The notes: a model not told the origin generated them from the sequence alone. Shown: positions 1-5,826, numbered from the stretch's first letter. The stretch is DNA of 5,887 bases from an uncultured Chloroflexota bacterium (GCA_903879975.1 CAIRNL010000733.1:1-5887); one strand, 5' to 3'. Numbers and translations are program-made.

Positions 1-89
1 GTGTCGCCTACCTGTTTGTGCCACTGCACAATGATGCCTTCGGTCATGGTCATGCCGAACTTGGGCATGAAGATCGGTTGCAGGGCCAT
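1..89 (-). CDS. E2 lipoyl acyltransferase (dihydrolipoamide acyltransferase), N-terminal fragment
   Basis: Partial gene: it starts with ATG at 89-87 and runs off the left edge, so only 29 codons are visible. The translation begins MALQPIFMPKFGMTMTEG and continues to a Val-Gly-Asp. This is the first half of a biotinyl/lipoyl domain as found at the N-terminus of E2 subunits of pyruvate, acetoin and branched-chain 2-oxoacid dehydrogenases ('MPKxGMTMTEG' then 'W..K.VGD'). The lipoylated lysine of the family lies about 15 residues further on, outside the window. A strong Shine-Dalgarno (GAGGAAG at 102-96, 6 nt from the ATG) inside the end of the preceding E1 beta gene supports the start. The gap to the E1 beta stop is 3 bp. 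In the complex, E2 would accept the acyl group from E1 on its lipoyl arm and transfer it to CoA. A short lipoyl protein rather than a full E2 cannot be excluded from this fragment. Confidence 0.88.
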   Translation of the reverse strand, partial: MALQPIFMPKFGMTMTEGIIVQWHKQVGD

Positions 90-92
90 CGC

Positions 93-1082
93 TTACTTCC
101 TCGCTTCCATGGTTGGGGCCGCAATCCGCTGCACTGCGGCGATGATGTCGGCAGGCTGGGGTATCACCATTTTCTCAAGCACCGGGCTGAAAGGGATCGG
201 CACATGGGCGCTGCTGACACGCTGCACCGGCGCCTTGAGGTGGTGAAAGGCATGCTCGCTGATGCACGCCGCCCATTCACTGGCACCGCCACAGACCGGA
301 TAACTCTCATCGACAACAACACAGCAGCCGGTGCGCGCCACGCTCGCCAGCACTGTTGCCTCGTCCCACGGCTTGAGCGTGCGCAGGTCGATCACCTCCG
401 CTTCGATGCCCTGGGCCGCCAGTTCCGTGGCTGCTGTAAGCGCATGATGCACCATCAGCCCAGCCGCCACGATCGTCACGTCGCTCCCAGCACGCTTGAT
501 GTCGGCCTGGCCCAGCGGGATCAGATAGTCTGTGTCCGGCACTTCGCCGCGCTGCCCACCCAGAGCCAGATGGTTGAGGAACACCACGGGGTTGTCGTCA
601 CGGATGGCGGCCTTGAGCAGCCCCTTGACGTCATACGGCGTGCTGGGCATCACAACCTTGATCAGCGGCAGGTGCATGAAGAGCGGATGCACCGCCTGGC
701 TGTGATGCGGGCCGGCGCCGATCCCGCCCCCATTCTGCGTCATAAAGACGACGGGCAGCCTTGCCTGGCCGCCGAACATGTAGCGCATGGCGGCAGCCTG
801 GTTGGCGATCTGGTCGAAAGCCAGGTAGAGAAAGGTGCCGAACATCAGGTCCACGACAGGACGCAGCCCGGTGGCCGCTGCACCGATGCCCGCACCCGCT
901 ACCCCCAGTTCCGAGATCGGCGTGTCCACGACACGGGCATCCCCAAATTCGGCGTGCAGCCCGCGCGTGCCGGCAAAAACGCCGATCCGCACATCTTCGC
1001 CGATGAGCATCACAGACTCATCGCGGCGCATTTCCTCACTCAGCGCAGCCTGGATCGCTGCAATATAACTCTTGCGTGGCAT
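93..1082 (-). CDS. 2-oxoacid/acetoin dehydrogenase E1 component, beta subunit
   Basis: A 329-residue protein of normal length for a separate E1 beta subunit (AcoB/PdhB type). With the alpha subunit it forms the thiamine-diphosphate E1 enzyme that decarboxylates a 2-oxo acid (or cleaves acetoin) and passes the acyl group to E2 lipoate, in the cytoplasm. Visible marks are the N-terminal Tyr-Ile-Ala-Ala-Ile and IGEDV at 27-31, the DTPISE segment with Glu58 at the position of the catalytic Glu that activates ThDP, the GPHHSQ active-site segment at 124-129, and the C-terminal-domain signature IDLRTLKPWD at 231-240. VPIPFSP lies near 294-300. The family's usual His-Lys before the glycine-rich turn reads His-Leu at 171-172. 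It starts 3 bp after the alpha-subunit stop and ends 3 bp before the E2 ATG, so it is an internal operon gene. Family membership is certain. Whether the substrate is pyruvate, acetoin or another 2-oxo acid is not decided by sequence. Confidence 0.96.
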   Translation of the reverse strand: MPRKSYIAAIQAALSEEMRRDESVMLIGEDVRIGVFAGTRGLHAEFGDARVVDTPISELGVAGAGIGAAATGLRPVVDLMFGTFLYLAFDQIANQAAAMRYMFGGQARLPVVFMTQNGGGIGAGPHHSQAVHPLFMHLPLIKVVMPSTPYDVKGLLKAAIRDDNPVVFLNHLALGGQRGEVPDTDYLIPLGQADIKRAGSDVTIVAAGLMVHHALTAATELAAQGIEAEVIDLRTLKPWDEATVLASVARTGCCVVVDESYPVCGGASEWAACISEHAFHHLKAPVQRVSSAHVPIPFSPVLEKMVIPQPADIIAAVQRIAAPTMEARK

Positions 1083-1085
1083 CAG

Positions 1086-2054
1086 CTACACCCACATGTC
1101 TTCATAAAGGATGGTGGCATCCGGCACCTCACTGGCCCGGGCAAATTCGACAGCATCGCTCACAGCTTGGCTGATCTCCTGGTCGAGCGTCTCCAAGGTT
1201 TCCAGGGGCAGGAGGTCACGCTCGACAATGTACGCGTGGAACTTGATCAACGGATCGCTGCGCCGGGCGATCTCGACTTCGTCGGCCAAGCGGTACTGCT
1301 GCCCGGCGAGGAAGGCTTCTTCGCCTTCCGCATGGCCGCCACGGCGGTGGGTCTTGGCTTCGATCAATGTCGGCCCCTCGCCGGCACGTGCGCGCGCCAC
1401 GGCCGCCAGCGCCGCTTCGTACATGGCCAGAACATCCGTACCGTCTGCGATCACGCCGGGGATTCCATAGCCCTGAGCGCGCAGGGCGATATCCTGAATG
1501 TTCATGGCCTTGCGCGCAGGCGTGAACTCGCCGTATTGGTTGTTCTCACAGACGAAGATCACAGGAAGTTTCAGCGCCGACGCCAGGTTGACCGCTTCAT
1601 GGAAGCTGCCCTCGTTGGCGGCGCCATCGCCGAAGAAGCTCACCGCCACCTGATCGGTGCCGCGGGTTTTGGCGCTCAACCCGGCGCCCACCGCCACTGG
1701 AATCCCTCCCCCGACGATGCCACACGCGCCCAACATGCCGATCGTGAAATCGGCAATATGCATCGAACCCCCTTTGCCCTTGCAGTAGCCGGTGCGCTTC
1801 CCGAACAGCTCAGCCATCATGCGCTGCATATCGCCACCCTTGGCCAGCACATGGCCGTGGCCACGATGGGTGCTCACAATGTAGTCGTCGTCGCGCAGCG
1901 CAGCACAGACGCCAACCCCGACCGCTTCCTCGCCCACATACAGATGGACGAACCCGGGCAACTGCCCCTGGGCAAAGAGTTTCCCCACCTGCTCCTCGAA
2001 GCGCCGGACCCGCAGCATACGGGTATAAATATCCAAAAGTTTGTCAGTGTCCAT
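1086..2054 (-). CDS. 2-oxoacid/acetoin dehydrogenase E1 component, alpha subunit
   Basis: A 322-residue protein, full length for the AcoA-type E1 alpha. It binds ThDP-Mg and forms the heterotetrameric E1 with the beta subunit encoded 3 bp downstream. Seen in the sequence: the STHRGHGH segment at 61-68 that lines the active site, the GSMHIAD segment at 96-102, and the ThDP motif GDGAANEG at 142-149 ending with Glu-Asn-Asn at 170-172, the usual GDG-to-NN spacing. The loop corresponding to the phosphorylation-loop/'RWRGH' region reads Thr-His-Arg-Arg-Gly-Gly-His at 235-241 followed by a Glu-rich stretch; the Gly-His is kept, but the aromatic residue usual in acetoin dehydrogenases is replaced. 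Overall similarity in style is closest to TPP-dependent acetoin dehydrogenase alpha. Because the neighbours are amidohydrolases and RidA rather than acetoin genes, another 2-oxo acid is just as plausible (inference). The start lies 2 bp after the M20 stop, preceded by a weak GGGG ribosome site. Confidence 0.96.
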   Translation of the reverse strand: MDTDKLLDIYTRMLRVRRFEEQVGKLFAQGQLPGFVHLYVGEEAVGVGVCAALRDDDYIVSTHRGHGHVLAKGGDMQRMMAELFGKRTGYCKGKGGSMHIADFTIGMLGACGIVGGGIPVAVGAGLSAKTRGTDQVAVSFFGDGAANEGSFHEAVNLASALKLPVIFVCENNQYGEFTPARKAMNIQDIALRAQGYGIPGVIADGTDVLAMYEAALAAVARARAGEGPTLIEAKTHRRGGHAEGEEAFLAGQQYRLADEVEIARRSDPLIKFHAYIVERDLLPLETLETLDQEISQAVSDAVEFARASEVPDATILYEDMWV

Positions 2055-2056
2055 GA

Positions 2057-3286
2057 TTACCCCACGATCTCAGCAGCTGTCAGCGCCAGCACTTGTGTCG
2101 CTGTAATGATTTGGTCGACGTCGATACATTCGTCCACCATCGGCCACACGGGGATAAAGCCGGGGCCATACTCTATACACTCGATACCGACGCCCTTGAA
2201 GTGGCAGGTGTCCGCAGTGGCGCCGATGCGGTGGCCTGCACCCACGAGCGGAGCCTCTCCCGTGACGCGCGTGTGGCTGCGCAGCAGGGCTGCCGCCAAA
2301 GGGCTGCCGCCAGGCGTTGCTGGCCGTGCCGGCATGTTGGGCTGTTGCGCGCTCTGGGGAATGACCAGCTCGTAGTGGAAGGTCGGGTCTGCAGCCGCCA
2401 GGCTGTCGAGCAAACGCGTCAGGTCTTCACGCACGCTCTCCTCGGTCATGCCGGGAATCGTGCGCAGGTCGAACGTCAGGGTCGTCGTGTCCTGAAAATG
2501 CTCGATCGCACGCACGGCCATGCGGGGAAAGCCAGGCAGCAGCGCGTGCGGCGTGTAGCGCAGCCAACTTCCCGCCGGGATGGGCTGGTAGGCCGGGCCG
2601 AAAGCCTGGATGAGCTTGGCAGCCTGCTCGATGGGGTTGTTGTAGGGGACGCGATGTTTGAACTCCCCGATCAGGCGCACCTTGCCCTGCACATAGCCGA
2701 CCGAAATCAACCCTAGGTCGAGATTGCCCGCCTCGGTGACGATACAAAAATCGGGCCGCAGCCCCTCTTCGATCAGATGAACAGCACCGACGCCACCGCC
2801 CGTCTCGGCCACGACACACGCCACAATCAGATCGCCGCGGCGGTGCAGGCCCGCACGCCGCACGGCATCCGCCGCACACAGAATCGCGGCCACGCCGGCC
2901 TTCATGTTGAGTGCACCCAGCCCGTAAAGTTTGCCGCCTTCGATCTCCCCCCCAAAGGGATCGTGCTGCCAATCCCCTTCGCGAAAGGGGCGCCCCTGCC
3001 AGTCGCTCGTGTCGGTATGGCCGCACAGCATCAGCGAGGGGCCGCTGCCGTCCCCGCGCAGCACGCCGATAGCCTGATGCGTTACGCCGGTGGGATGGTT
3101 GGGCAAGTGGGGCAGGGGCACGGCCTGGAGCTCGACCGCAAAACCGCGCGCACGCATCCAATCGGCGATCCAATGGCCGAGCGTCGACTCGTGCCATAAA
3201 AACGACGGTGTACGGATGAGTTGCTGCGTCAACTCGACCGGCTCAGCCGGATCGATCAACGCTAGAATCTGCTCGTTCATTGCCAT
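2057..3286 (-). CDS. M20-family metallopeptidase/amidohydrolase (ArgE/DapE/ACY1-like) with variant metal site
   Basis: A 409-residue protein with the M20 layout: a catalytic domain, an inserted dimerisation domain (roughly residues 200-310), then the rest of the catalytic domain. Family members hydrolyse N-acyl or N-carbamoyl amide bonds with one or two metal ions. Motif 1 is intact: CGHTDTS with His90 and Asp92. The bridging-Asp motif 'GxGxxDMKGG' reads GLGALNMKAG, so Asn127 replaces the metal-bridging Asp. The Glu-Glu pair reads Glu161-Thr162. A TEAGN segment gives Glu185. The late His-x-x-x-Glu after Gly-Pro-Gly (374-376) is missing; that stretch reads W381-P-M-V-D-E. His211 could be the dimerisation-domain histidine. 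As I recall, a clade of M20 proteins from Chloroflexota and Actinobacteria shares an 'NMKAG' motif, so this is probably a divergent enzyme rather than a decayed one. The start chosen is the first ATG; Met3 is an alternative, and neither has a clear Shine-Dalgarno. The gene is 2 bp from E1 alpha and 45 bp from ridA. Confidence 0.9.
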   Translation of the reverse strand: MAMNEQILALIDPAEPVELTQQLIRTPSFLWHESTLGHWIADWMRARGFAVELQAVPLPHLPNHPTGVTHQAIGVLRGDGSGPSLMLCGHTDTSDWQGRPFREGDWQHDPFGGEIEGGKLYGLGALNMKAGVAAILCAADAVRRAGLHRRGDLIVACVVAETGGGVGAVHLIEEGLRPDFCIVTEAGNLDLGLISVGYVQGKVRLIGEFKHRVPYNNPIEQAAKLIQAFGPAYQPIPAGSWLRYTPHALLPGFPRMAVRAIEHFQDTTTLTFDLRTIPGMTEESVREDLTRLLDSLAAADPTFHYELVIPQSAQQPNMPARPATPGGSPLAAALLRSHTRVTGEAPLVGAGHRIGATADTCHFKGVGIECIEYGPGFIPVWPMVDECIDVDQIITATQVLALTAAEIVG

Positions 3287-3331
3287 GATAGCGGTGTTTC
3301 AATTCATTGGCGGTGAGAGGTTCGTCAGAGA

Positions 3332-3721
3332 TCACTGCGGCAGATGCGCCCACACGTCGAGGCCCACCTGCGCGCCGCCCCACAGTTCCTTGACACCGAT
3401 CGTATTGCGCGTCGGGTAGGGCGGCGTGAAATACTCCCGATAGATGCGGTCCATCTCGGCGAAGCGGTGGATATCGGTCAACGAAACGTTGACACGGATC
3501 ACATGCTCCAGTCCCACGCCGGCTGCTTCCAATACGGCACGGATATTGCTCAGCGCCTGGCGCATCTCCGCCTCAAAGCCGCCCGGCACCACCCCGGAGC
3601 CGTCGGGATGCGTGCCCAGATAGCCCGACGTGACAATAAAGCTGCCCACCCGGATGGCCTGGCTGTAGCCGCTGCTAGGTATGGGCGCATTTGCGGTGAG
3701 GATCGTCTCGAAATGGTTCAT
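3332..3721 (-). CDS. RidA-family enamine/imine deaminase (YjgF/YER057c/UK114)
   Basis: A 129-residue protein, the usual size for this trimeric cytosolic family, which hydrolyses reactive enamine/imine intermediates made by PLP enzymes or amino-acid dehydrogenases to 2-oxo acids and ammonia. Visible marks are a YSQAI segment at 19-23, Thr-Ser-Gly at 31-33, a conserved helix with the 'AL.NI..VL.AAG' pattern at 56-68, and Arg105 in a Pro-Thr-Arg-Asn segment, matching the position and number of the substrate-carboxylate-binding Arg105 of E. coli RidA. The second active-site residue, Glu120 of E. coli, aligns with Asp122 here (by eye), and the following Glu is Trp124. A clear Shine-Dalgarno, GGAAGAG at 3730-3724, supports the start. 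It lies 41 bp downstream of the regulator and 45 bp upstream of the M20 gene. The presence of Arg105 argues for genuine imine deaminase activity, and the Glu-to-Asp change suggests a non-RidA subgroup (Rid2/Rid3-like). Confidence 0.95.
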   Translation of the reverse strand: MNHFETILTANAPIPSSGYSQAIRVGSFIVTSGYLGTHPDGSGVVPGGFEAEMRQALSNIRAVLEAAGVGLEHVIRVNVSLTDIHRFAEMDRIYREYFTPPYPTRNTIGVKELWGGAQVGLDVWAHLPQ

Positions 3722-3762
3722 AGCTCTTCCATCTTACATCTCATGTGTGCGGGCGCCGGCAG

Positions 3763-4485
3763 CTATGTCGACGGCGTGTCGACCGGGGTGCGCCCATCGC
3801 CCGTGTCGTGCCCGCGCGCCTCTCGCAGATAGTTGTACACGGTGGCACGGCTCAAACCAAGCTGGTCCGCCACCAGGGGCACAGCTTTCTTCACCTGGAA
3901 AACGCCCTTGTCGGCCAGACGGCCGATCAGATCGACTTTGTCCTCGCGGCTGATCAAAGGACTGTTCTGCCCAATGTCGTGCACGGTCTGCGCAATCAAC
4001 GCCTGGATCGTATCCTCGATCGCGTCGGAGAAGGTCTCGACCACATCCTCCGGCCCAGCCGTGTCGGCGAGCGAACCCATCAAACGACGCATTTCCACAA
4101 AAGCAGTGATGTCAAAGTTGACGCAGAAGGCACCGTAGGCGGCACCGCTCTCATCGCGCAGAAAAACAGTGCATGACTTCATCAGCCGTCCACCCGGCAA
4201 GCTGGTCAAGTAGTTGTAGAGATCGGCATCGGTCTCGCCGCTGCTCGCCTTGGCCAGGAGCAGATCCGTGGCGGCGCCGCCCAGCCTGCGGTTGGTGATG
4301 TTTCCTTCCAGACAGATGATCGAACGCTCAAAGTCTGTGAAATCGTGGATGACGACCTCACAGAACGGATCCAAGAGACGCTGTAAGGCGATCGCCAGCT
4401 GTTGTAAAATGGCGAAGACGTTGTCACGGTTCGCCACCGGCGCAACGCCAGATGTGTCGGATGGGGACCAACCCTGCTCAGTCAT
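3763..4485 (-). CDS. YheO/DauR-like transcriptional regulator (PAS-like + HTH)
   Basis: A 240-residue protein with the two-part build of the YheO/DauR family. The N-terminal PAS-like sensor (about 27-135) carries the family's marks: Val-Ile-His-Asp-Phe at 45-49, Gly-Asn-Ile-Thr at 61-64 followed by a GG.ATDLLL stretch at 69-77, and a Gly-Ala-Phe-Cys-Val-Asn-Phe-Asp segment at 118-125. The C-terminal helix-turn-helix (about 178-223) ends in LSRATVYNYLRE at 211-222. The best studied member, DauR of Pseudomonas aeruginosa, represses D-arginine catabolism genes. By analogy this protein likely senses an amino-acid-like ligand and controls its own operon and perhaps the divergent creatininase-like gene (inference). 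It is the first gene of the leftward operon. The ATG at 4485 is the only good start; no clear Shine-Dalgarno is seen, but a strong promoter lies about 50 bp upstream. The last roughly 15 residues are a polar tail outside the domain. Confidence 0.92.
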   Translation of the reverse strand: MTEQGWSPSDTSGVAPVANRDNVFAILQQLAIALQRLLDPFCEVVIHDFTDFERSIICLEGNITNRRLGGAATDLLLAKASSGETDADLYNYLTSLPGGRLMKSCTVFLRDESGAAYGAFCVNFDITAFVEMRRLMGSLADTAGPEDVVETFSDAIEDTIQALIAQTVHDIGQNSPLISREDKVDLIGRLADKGVFQVKKAVPLVADQLGLSRATVYNYLREARGHDTGDGRTPVDTPST

Positions 4486-4523
4486 GGATCACGTGCTCGA
4501 TTTTCCGCTTTGCTGAGACTCAA

Positions 4524-4539
4524 ACAATAAATCGATTGT
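4524..4539. repeat. Short inverted repeat over the -10 box
   Basis: ACAAT (4524-4528) and ATTGT (4535-4539) form a 5-bp inverted repeat with a 6-nt spacer. It covers the -10 box and likely start site of the leftward promoter. It could be a second operator half-site pair or simply AT-rich coincidence. Confidence 0.3.
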
Positions 4540-4563
4540 AATCCGACTTTTACAGTTTGTCAA
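4535..4563 (-). promoter_or_regulatory. Sigma-70 promoter for the leftward regulator-ridA-M20-E1-E2 operon
   Basis: On the minus strand a perfect -35 box TTGACA (4563-4558) is followed after exactly 17 bp by TACAAT (4540-4535), one mismatch from the -10 consensus. The start of transcription would be near 4528, giving a leader of about 43 nt before the regulator ATG at 4485. This is the best-scoring promoter by eye in the window, and it sits in an AT-rich intergenic region between divergent genes. An experimental start site is not known. Confidence 0.7.
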
Positions 4564-4594
4564 TGGATTAGACATTGTGACAAAATACTGAAAA
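4548..4594. promoter_or_regulatory. Imperfect inverted repeat over the -35 box, candidate operator
   Basis: TTTGTCA (4556-4562) is mirrored perfectly by TGACAAA (4578-4584), with ATG/CAT also paired inside (4563-4565 and 4573-4575). The symmetry extends outwards with small offsets: TTTT and CAG on the left (4548-4555) match CTG and AAAA on the right (4588-4594). The left arm overlaps the -35 box of the leftward promoter, so a protein bound here would block that promoter and could affect rightward transcription too. The adjacent regulator is the obvious candidate to bind (inference). Confidence 0.5.
4557..4586 (+). promoter_or_regulatory. Possible rightward promoter for the creatininase-family gene
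   Basis: TTGTCA (4557-4562, five of six consensus bases) is followed after 18 bp by CAAAAT (4581-4586, four of six). This would place the start near 4593 and a leader of about 65 nt. It shares DNA with the leftward -35 box and the inverted repeat, so the two promoters would be mutually exclusive or co-repressed. The match is moderate, and other alignments in this AT-rich stretch are possible. Confidence 0.3.
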
Positions 4595-4647
4595 TTACGA
4601 TGCCTGTTGTAGCAATCTGCACAGAAACTTATCCCAAGTAGGGGCAT

Positions 4648-4652
4648 AGGAG
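4648..4652 (+). promoter_or_regulatory. Ribosome binding site of the creatininase-family gene
   Basis: AGGAG, preceded by T, lies 7 nt before the ATG at 4660. This near-perfect Shine-Dalgarno fixes the start codon. Confidence 0.8.
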
Positions 4653-4659
4653 CGACCCA

Positions 4660-5508
4660 ATGCAATCTGAGCACGATCTTCTCTATCTGCAAAAAGGGCC
4701 GGCGACGCTGAGCGAAATGAGCAGTCACGATGTGGCAGCCGCGCTCCAGGAGACCGATGTCATCCTGATCCCGTTTGGCGCAACGGAAGCGCACGGCGCG
4801 CATCTGCCGCTGGGGACGGACAGCATGGAGGCGCGGGAAATTTGCCGGCGCACGGCGATACGGCTGGCCGAACAGGGCTGCCCGGTGGTGATCGGGCCTG
4901 TCATCCCCTTTGGTACCTCCAATTTCCACCTGGACTATCCCGGCACCATCTCGCTGAAGACACAGACACTCATCGCCCTCATCCGCGACGTATGCATGAG
5001 TCTCTACAGCGGCGGCTTTCGCAACTTTATCTTCGTCCATGGCCACGACGGCAGCTTGCCCGCCATGATGGTAGGCGCCCAGAACCTGGTGGAGGAGACG
5101 ACGGATGCAGAGTGCGTGGTGTTGAACTGGCTGGCGCCCCTGAGCAAGGTCTATACCACCATCCAGACCTCCAAGGCGAGCGAAGGGCACGGCGGCGAGG
5201 GGGAGACTGCGCGTCTGTTGGTGACACATCCGGAGCTGGTGCATCCGGAGCGCAGCAAGCCGTTTCACGTGAGTCCCGATGAAATGCGCCGTCTGCAGGG
5301 TGCGGAGCACATCAAGACTGGCGGGGCGATTTTCTATGCAACCCGGCGCTATCCGAACTATTTCATCGGCACGCCACAGCTGGCCACGGCCCAGACCGGC
5401 GAGAAGGGCTATGCGGCAATTGTGGACTGGACGGCAGCCGTGATCAAGCGGGATTTCTTTGACCAACGGGTGCGCCCCTTCGTCGCGCCCCAGCCGCCGA
5501 CCGGATGA
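4660..5508 (+). CDS. Creatininase-family amidohydrolase
   Basis: A 282-residue protein, slightly longer than typical creatininase-family members (about 240-260 residues). The family contains metal-dependent cyclic-amide hydrolases such as creatininase and the riboflavin-pathway enzyme ArfB, and many members of unknown substrate. Seen here: the signature GATEAHGAHLPLGTD at 40-54 supplying the metal-ligand positions Glu43, His45 and Asp54, a His90 and PGTISL at 94-99, and the second block at 124-132, which reads Ile-Phe-Val-His-Gly-His-Asp-Gly-Ser where the family usually has Val-Asn-Gly-His-Gly-Gly-Asn. His129 keeps the ligand position. The late block Gly-His-Gly-Gly-Glu-Gly-Glu-Thr at 176-183 gives Glu180. 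It is transcribed away from the regulator operon and shares its control region. The most likely role is ring opening of a lactam-like substrate in the same pathway (inference). True creatininase is unlikely, because no creatinase or other creatine genes are visible. Confidence 0.93.
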   Translation: MQSEHDLLYLQKGPATLSEMSSHDVAAALQETDVILIPFGATEAHGAHLPLGTDSMEAREICRRTAIRLAEQGCPVVIGPVIPFGTSNFHLDYPGTISLKTQTLIALIRDVCMSLYSGGFRNFIFVHGHDGSLPAMMVGAQNLVEETTDAECVVLNWLAPLSKVYTTIQTSKASEGHGGEGETARLLVTHPELVHPERSKPFHVSPDEMRRLQGAEHIKTGGAIFYATRRYPNYFIGTPQLATAQTGEKGYAAIVDWTAAVIKRDFFDQRVRPFVAPQPPTG

Positions 5509-5574
5509 ACCCGCGCCGCAGTGCCACAGGAAGGGTGCCCCGGCCGCTCGAAAGCAAAAATCGATAGAAATCAG

Positions 5575-5605
5575 GCTTCTGTCAGCTCGCCCTCTCGACA
5601 GCAGC
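5575..5605 (+). terminator. Possible transcription stop hairpin after the creatininase-family gene
   Basis: GCTTCTGTC (5575-5583) can pair with GACAGCAGC (5597-5605) in eight of nine positions around a 13-nt loop. It lies 66 bp after the stop codon. No T-run follows, so it does not look like a classic intrinsic terminator. It could be a weak or Rho-associated structure, or chance. Confidence 0.22.
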
Positions 5606-5626
5606 GTGGCCCGGAAATCTTGTTCG

Positions 5627-5645
5627 GAAAATAAGCCATATTTTC
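5627..5645. repeat. Perfect 7-bp inverted repeat
   Basis: GAAAATA (5627-5633) and TATTTTC (5639-5645) are exact mirror arms around the loop AGCCA. As RNA it is an AU-rich hairpin of low stability; as DNA it could be a protein-binding site upstream of the tRNA-like gene. No function can be assigned. Confidence 0.4.
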
Positions 5646-5708
5646 ATTGGTATCAGCGCCGCCAAGGTACGGTGCCTGCAGCCAAACCCCTTGCGCAGTG
5701 TCAGTAAT

Positions 5709-5748
5709 TTGACATTTCCACACTCGCTTGATAGTCTATCCCTATAAT
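5709..5748 (+). promoter_or_regulatory. Promoter-like elements upstream of the tRNA-like gene
   Basis: A perfect TTGACA (5709-5714) and a perfect TATAAT (5743-5748) are present but 28 bp apart, too far to work together. TATAAT ends 3 bp before the tRNA, so it would start transcription inside the gene. A better-placed but poorer -10 for TTGACA is TAGTCT (5732-5737, 17-bp spacer), within the palindrome GATAGTCTATC (5730-5740). That would start near 5744 and leave a short leader. Confidence 0.35.
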
Positions 5749-5751
5749 TAA

Positions 5752-5826
<75 letters not shown>

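Larger units (their letters stand above)
5509..5751. other. Intergenic region without a supported gene
   Basis: No convincing coding sequence is seen between the creatininase-family stop and the tRNA-like gene. An 82-codon open frame beginning inside the end of the creatininase-family gene has no Shine-Dalgarno and no recognisable motif. The stretch holds two small inverted repeats and a TTGACA/TATAAT pair, listed separately. The second half becomes AT-richer towards the tRNA. Confidence 0.6.

Noticed and set aside
18..2375. A 785-codon open frame on the plus strand opposite the E1 beta, E1 alpha and M20 genes
   Set aside because: It is in exact antisense codon register with the E1 genes, where stops can arise only from the TTA, CTA and TCA codons that GC-rich genes avoid. 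The translation has no recognisable domain and is rich in His, Arg and Gln, while the minus strand encodes three clear enzymes.
2427..3197. A 256-codon minus-strand frame inside the M20 gene
   Set aside because: It is an Arg-rich alternative frame of a well-supported gene, with no ribosome site or family marks.
4487..4498. Near-palindrome GATCACGTGCTC just before the regulator ATG
   Set aside because: It is symmetrical at ten of twelve positions, but it lies between the expected start site and the ATG with no second copy nearby. It is too short to call an operator by itself.
4489..5466. A 325-codon minus-strand open frame opposite the creatininase-family gene
   Set aside because: Same antisense effect. 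The plus-strand frame has a strong ribosome site and clear family motifs; the minus frame has none and would run through the promoter region.
5459..5707. An 82-codon plus-strand frame overlapping the end of the creatininase-family gene
   Set aside because: No Shine-Dalgarno, no recognisable motif, low-complexity start, and most of it lies in AT-rich intergenic DNA.
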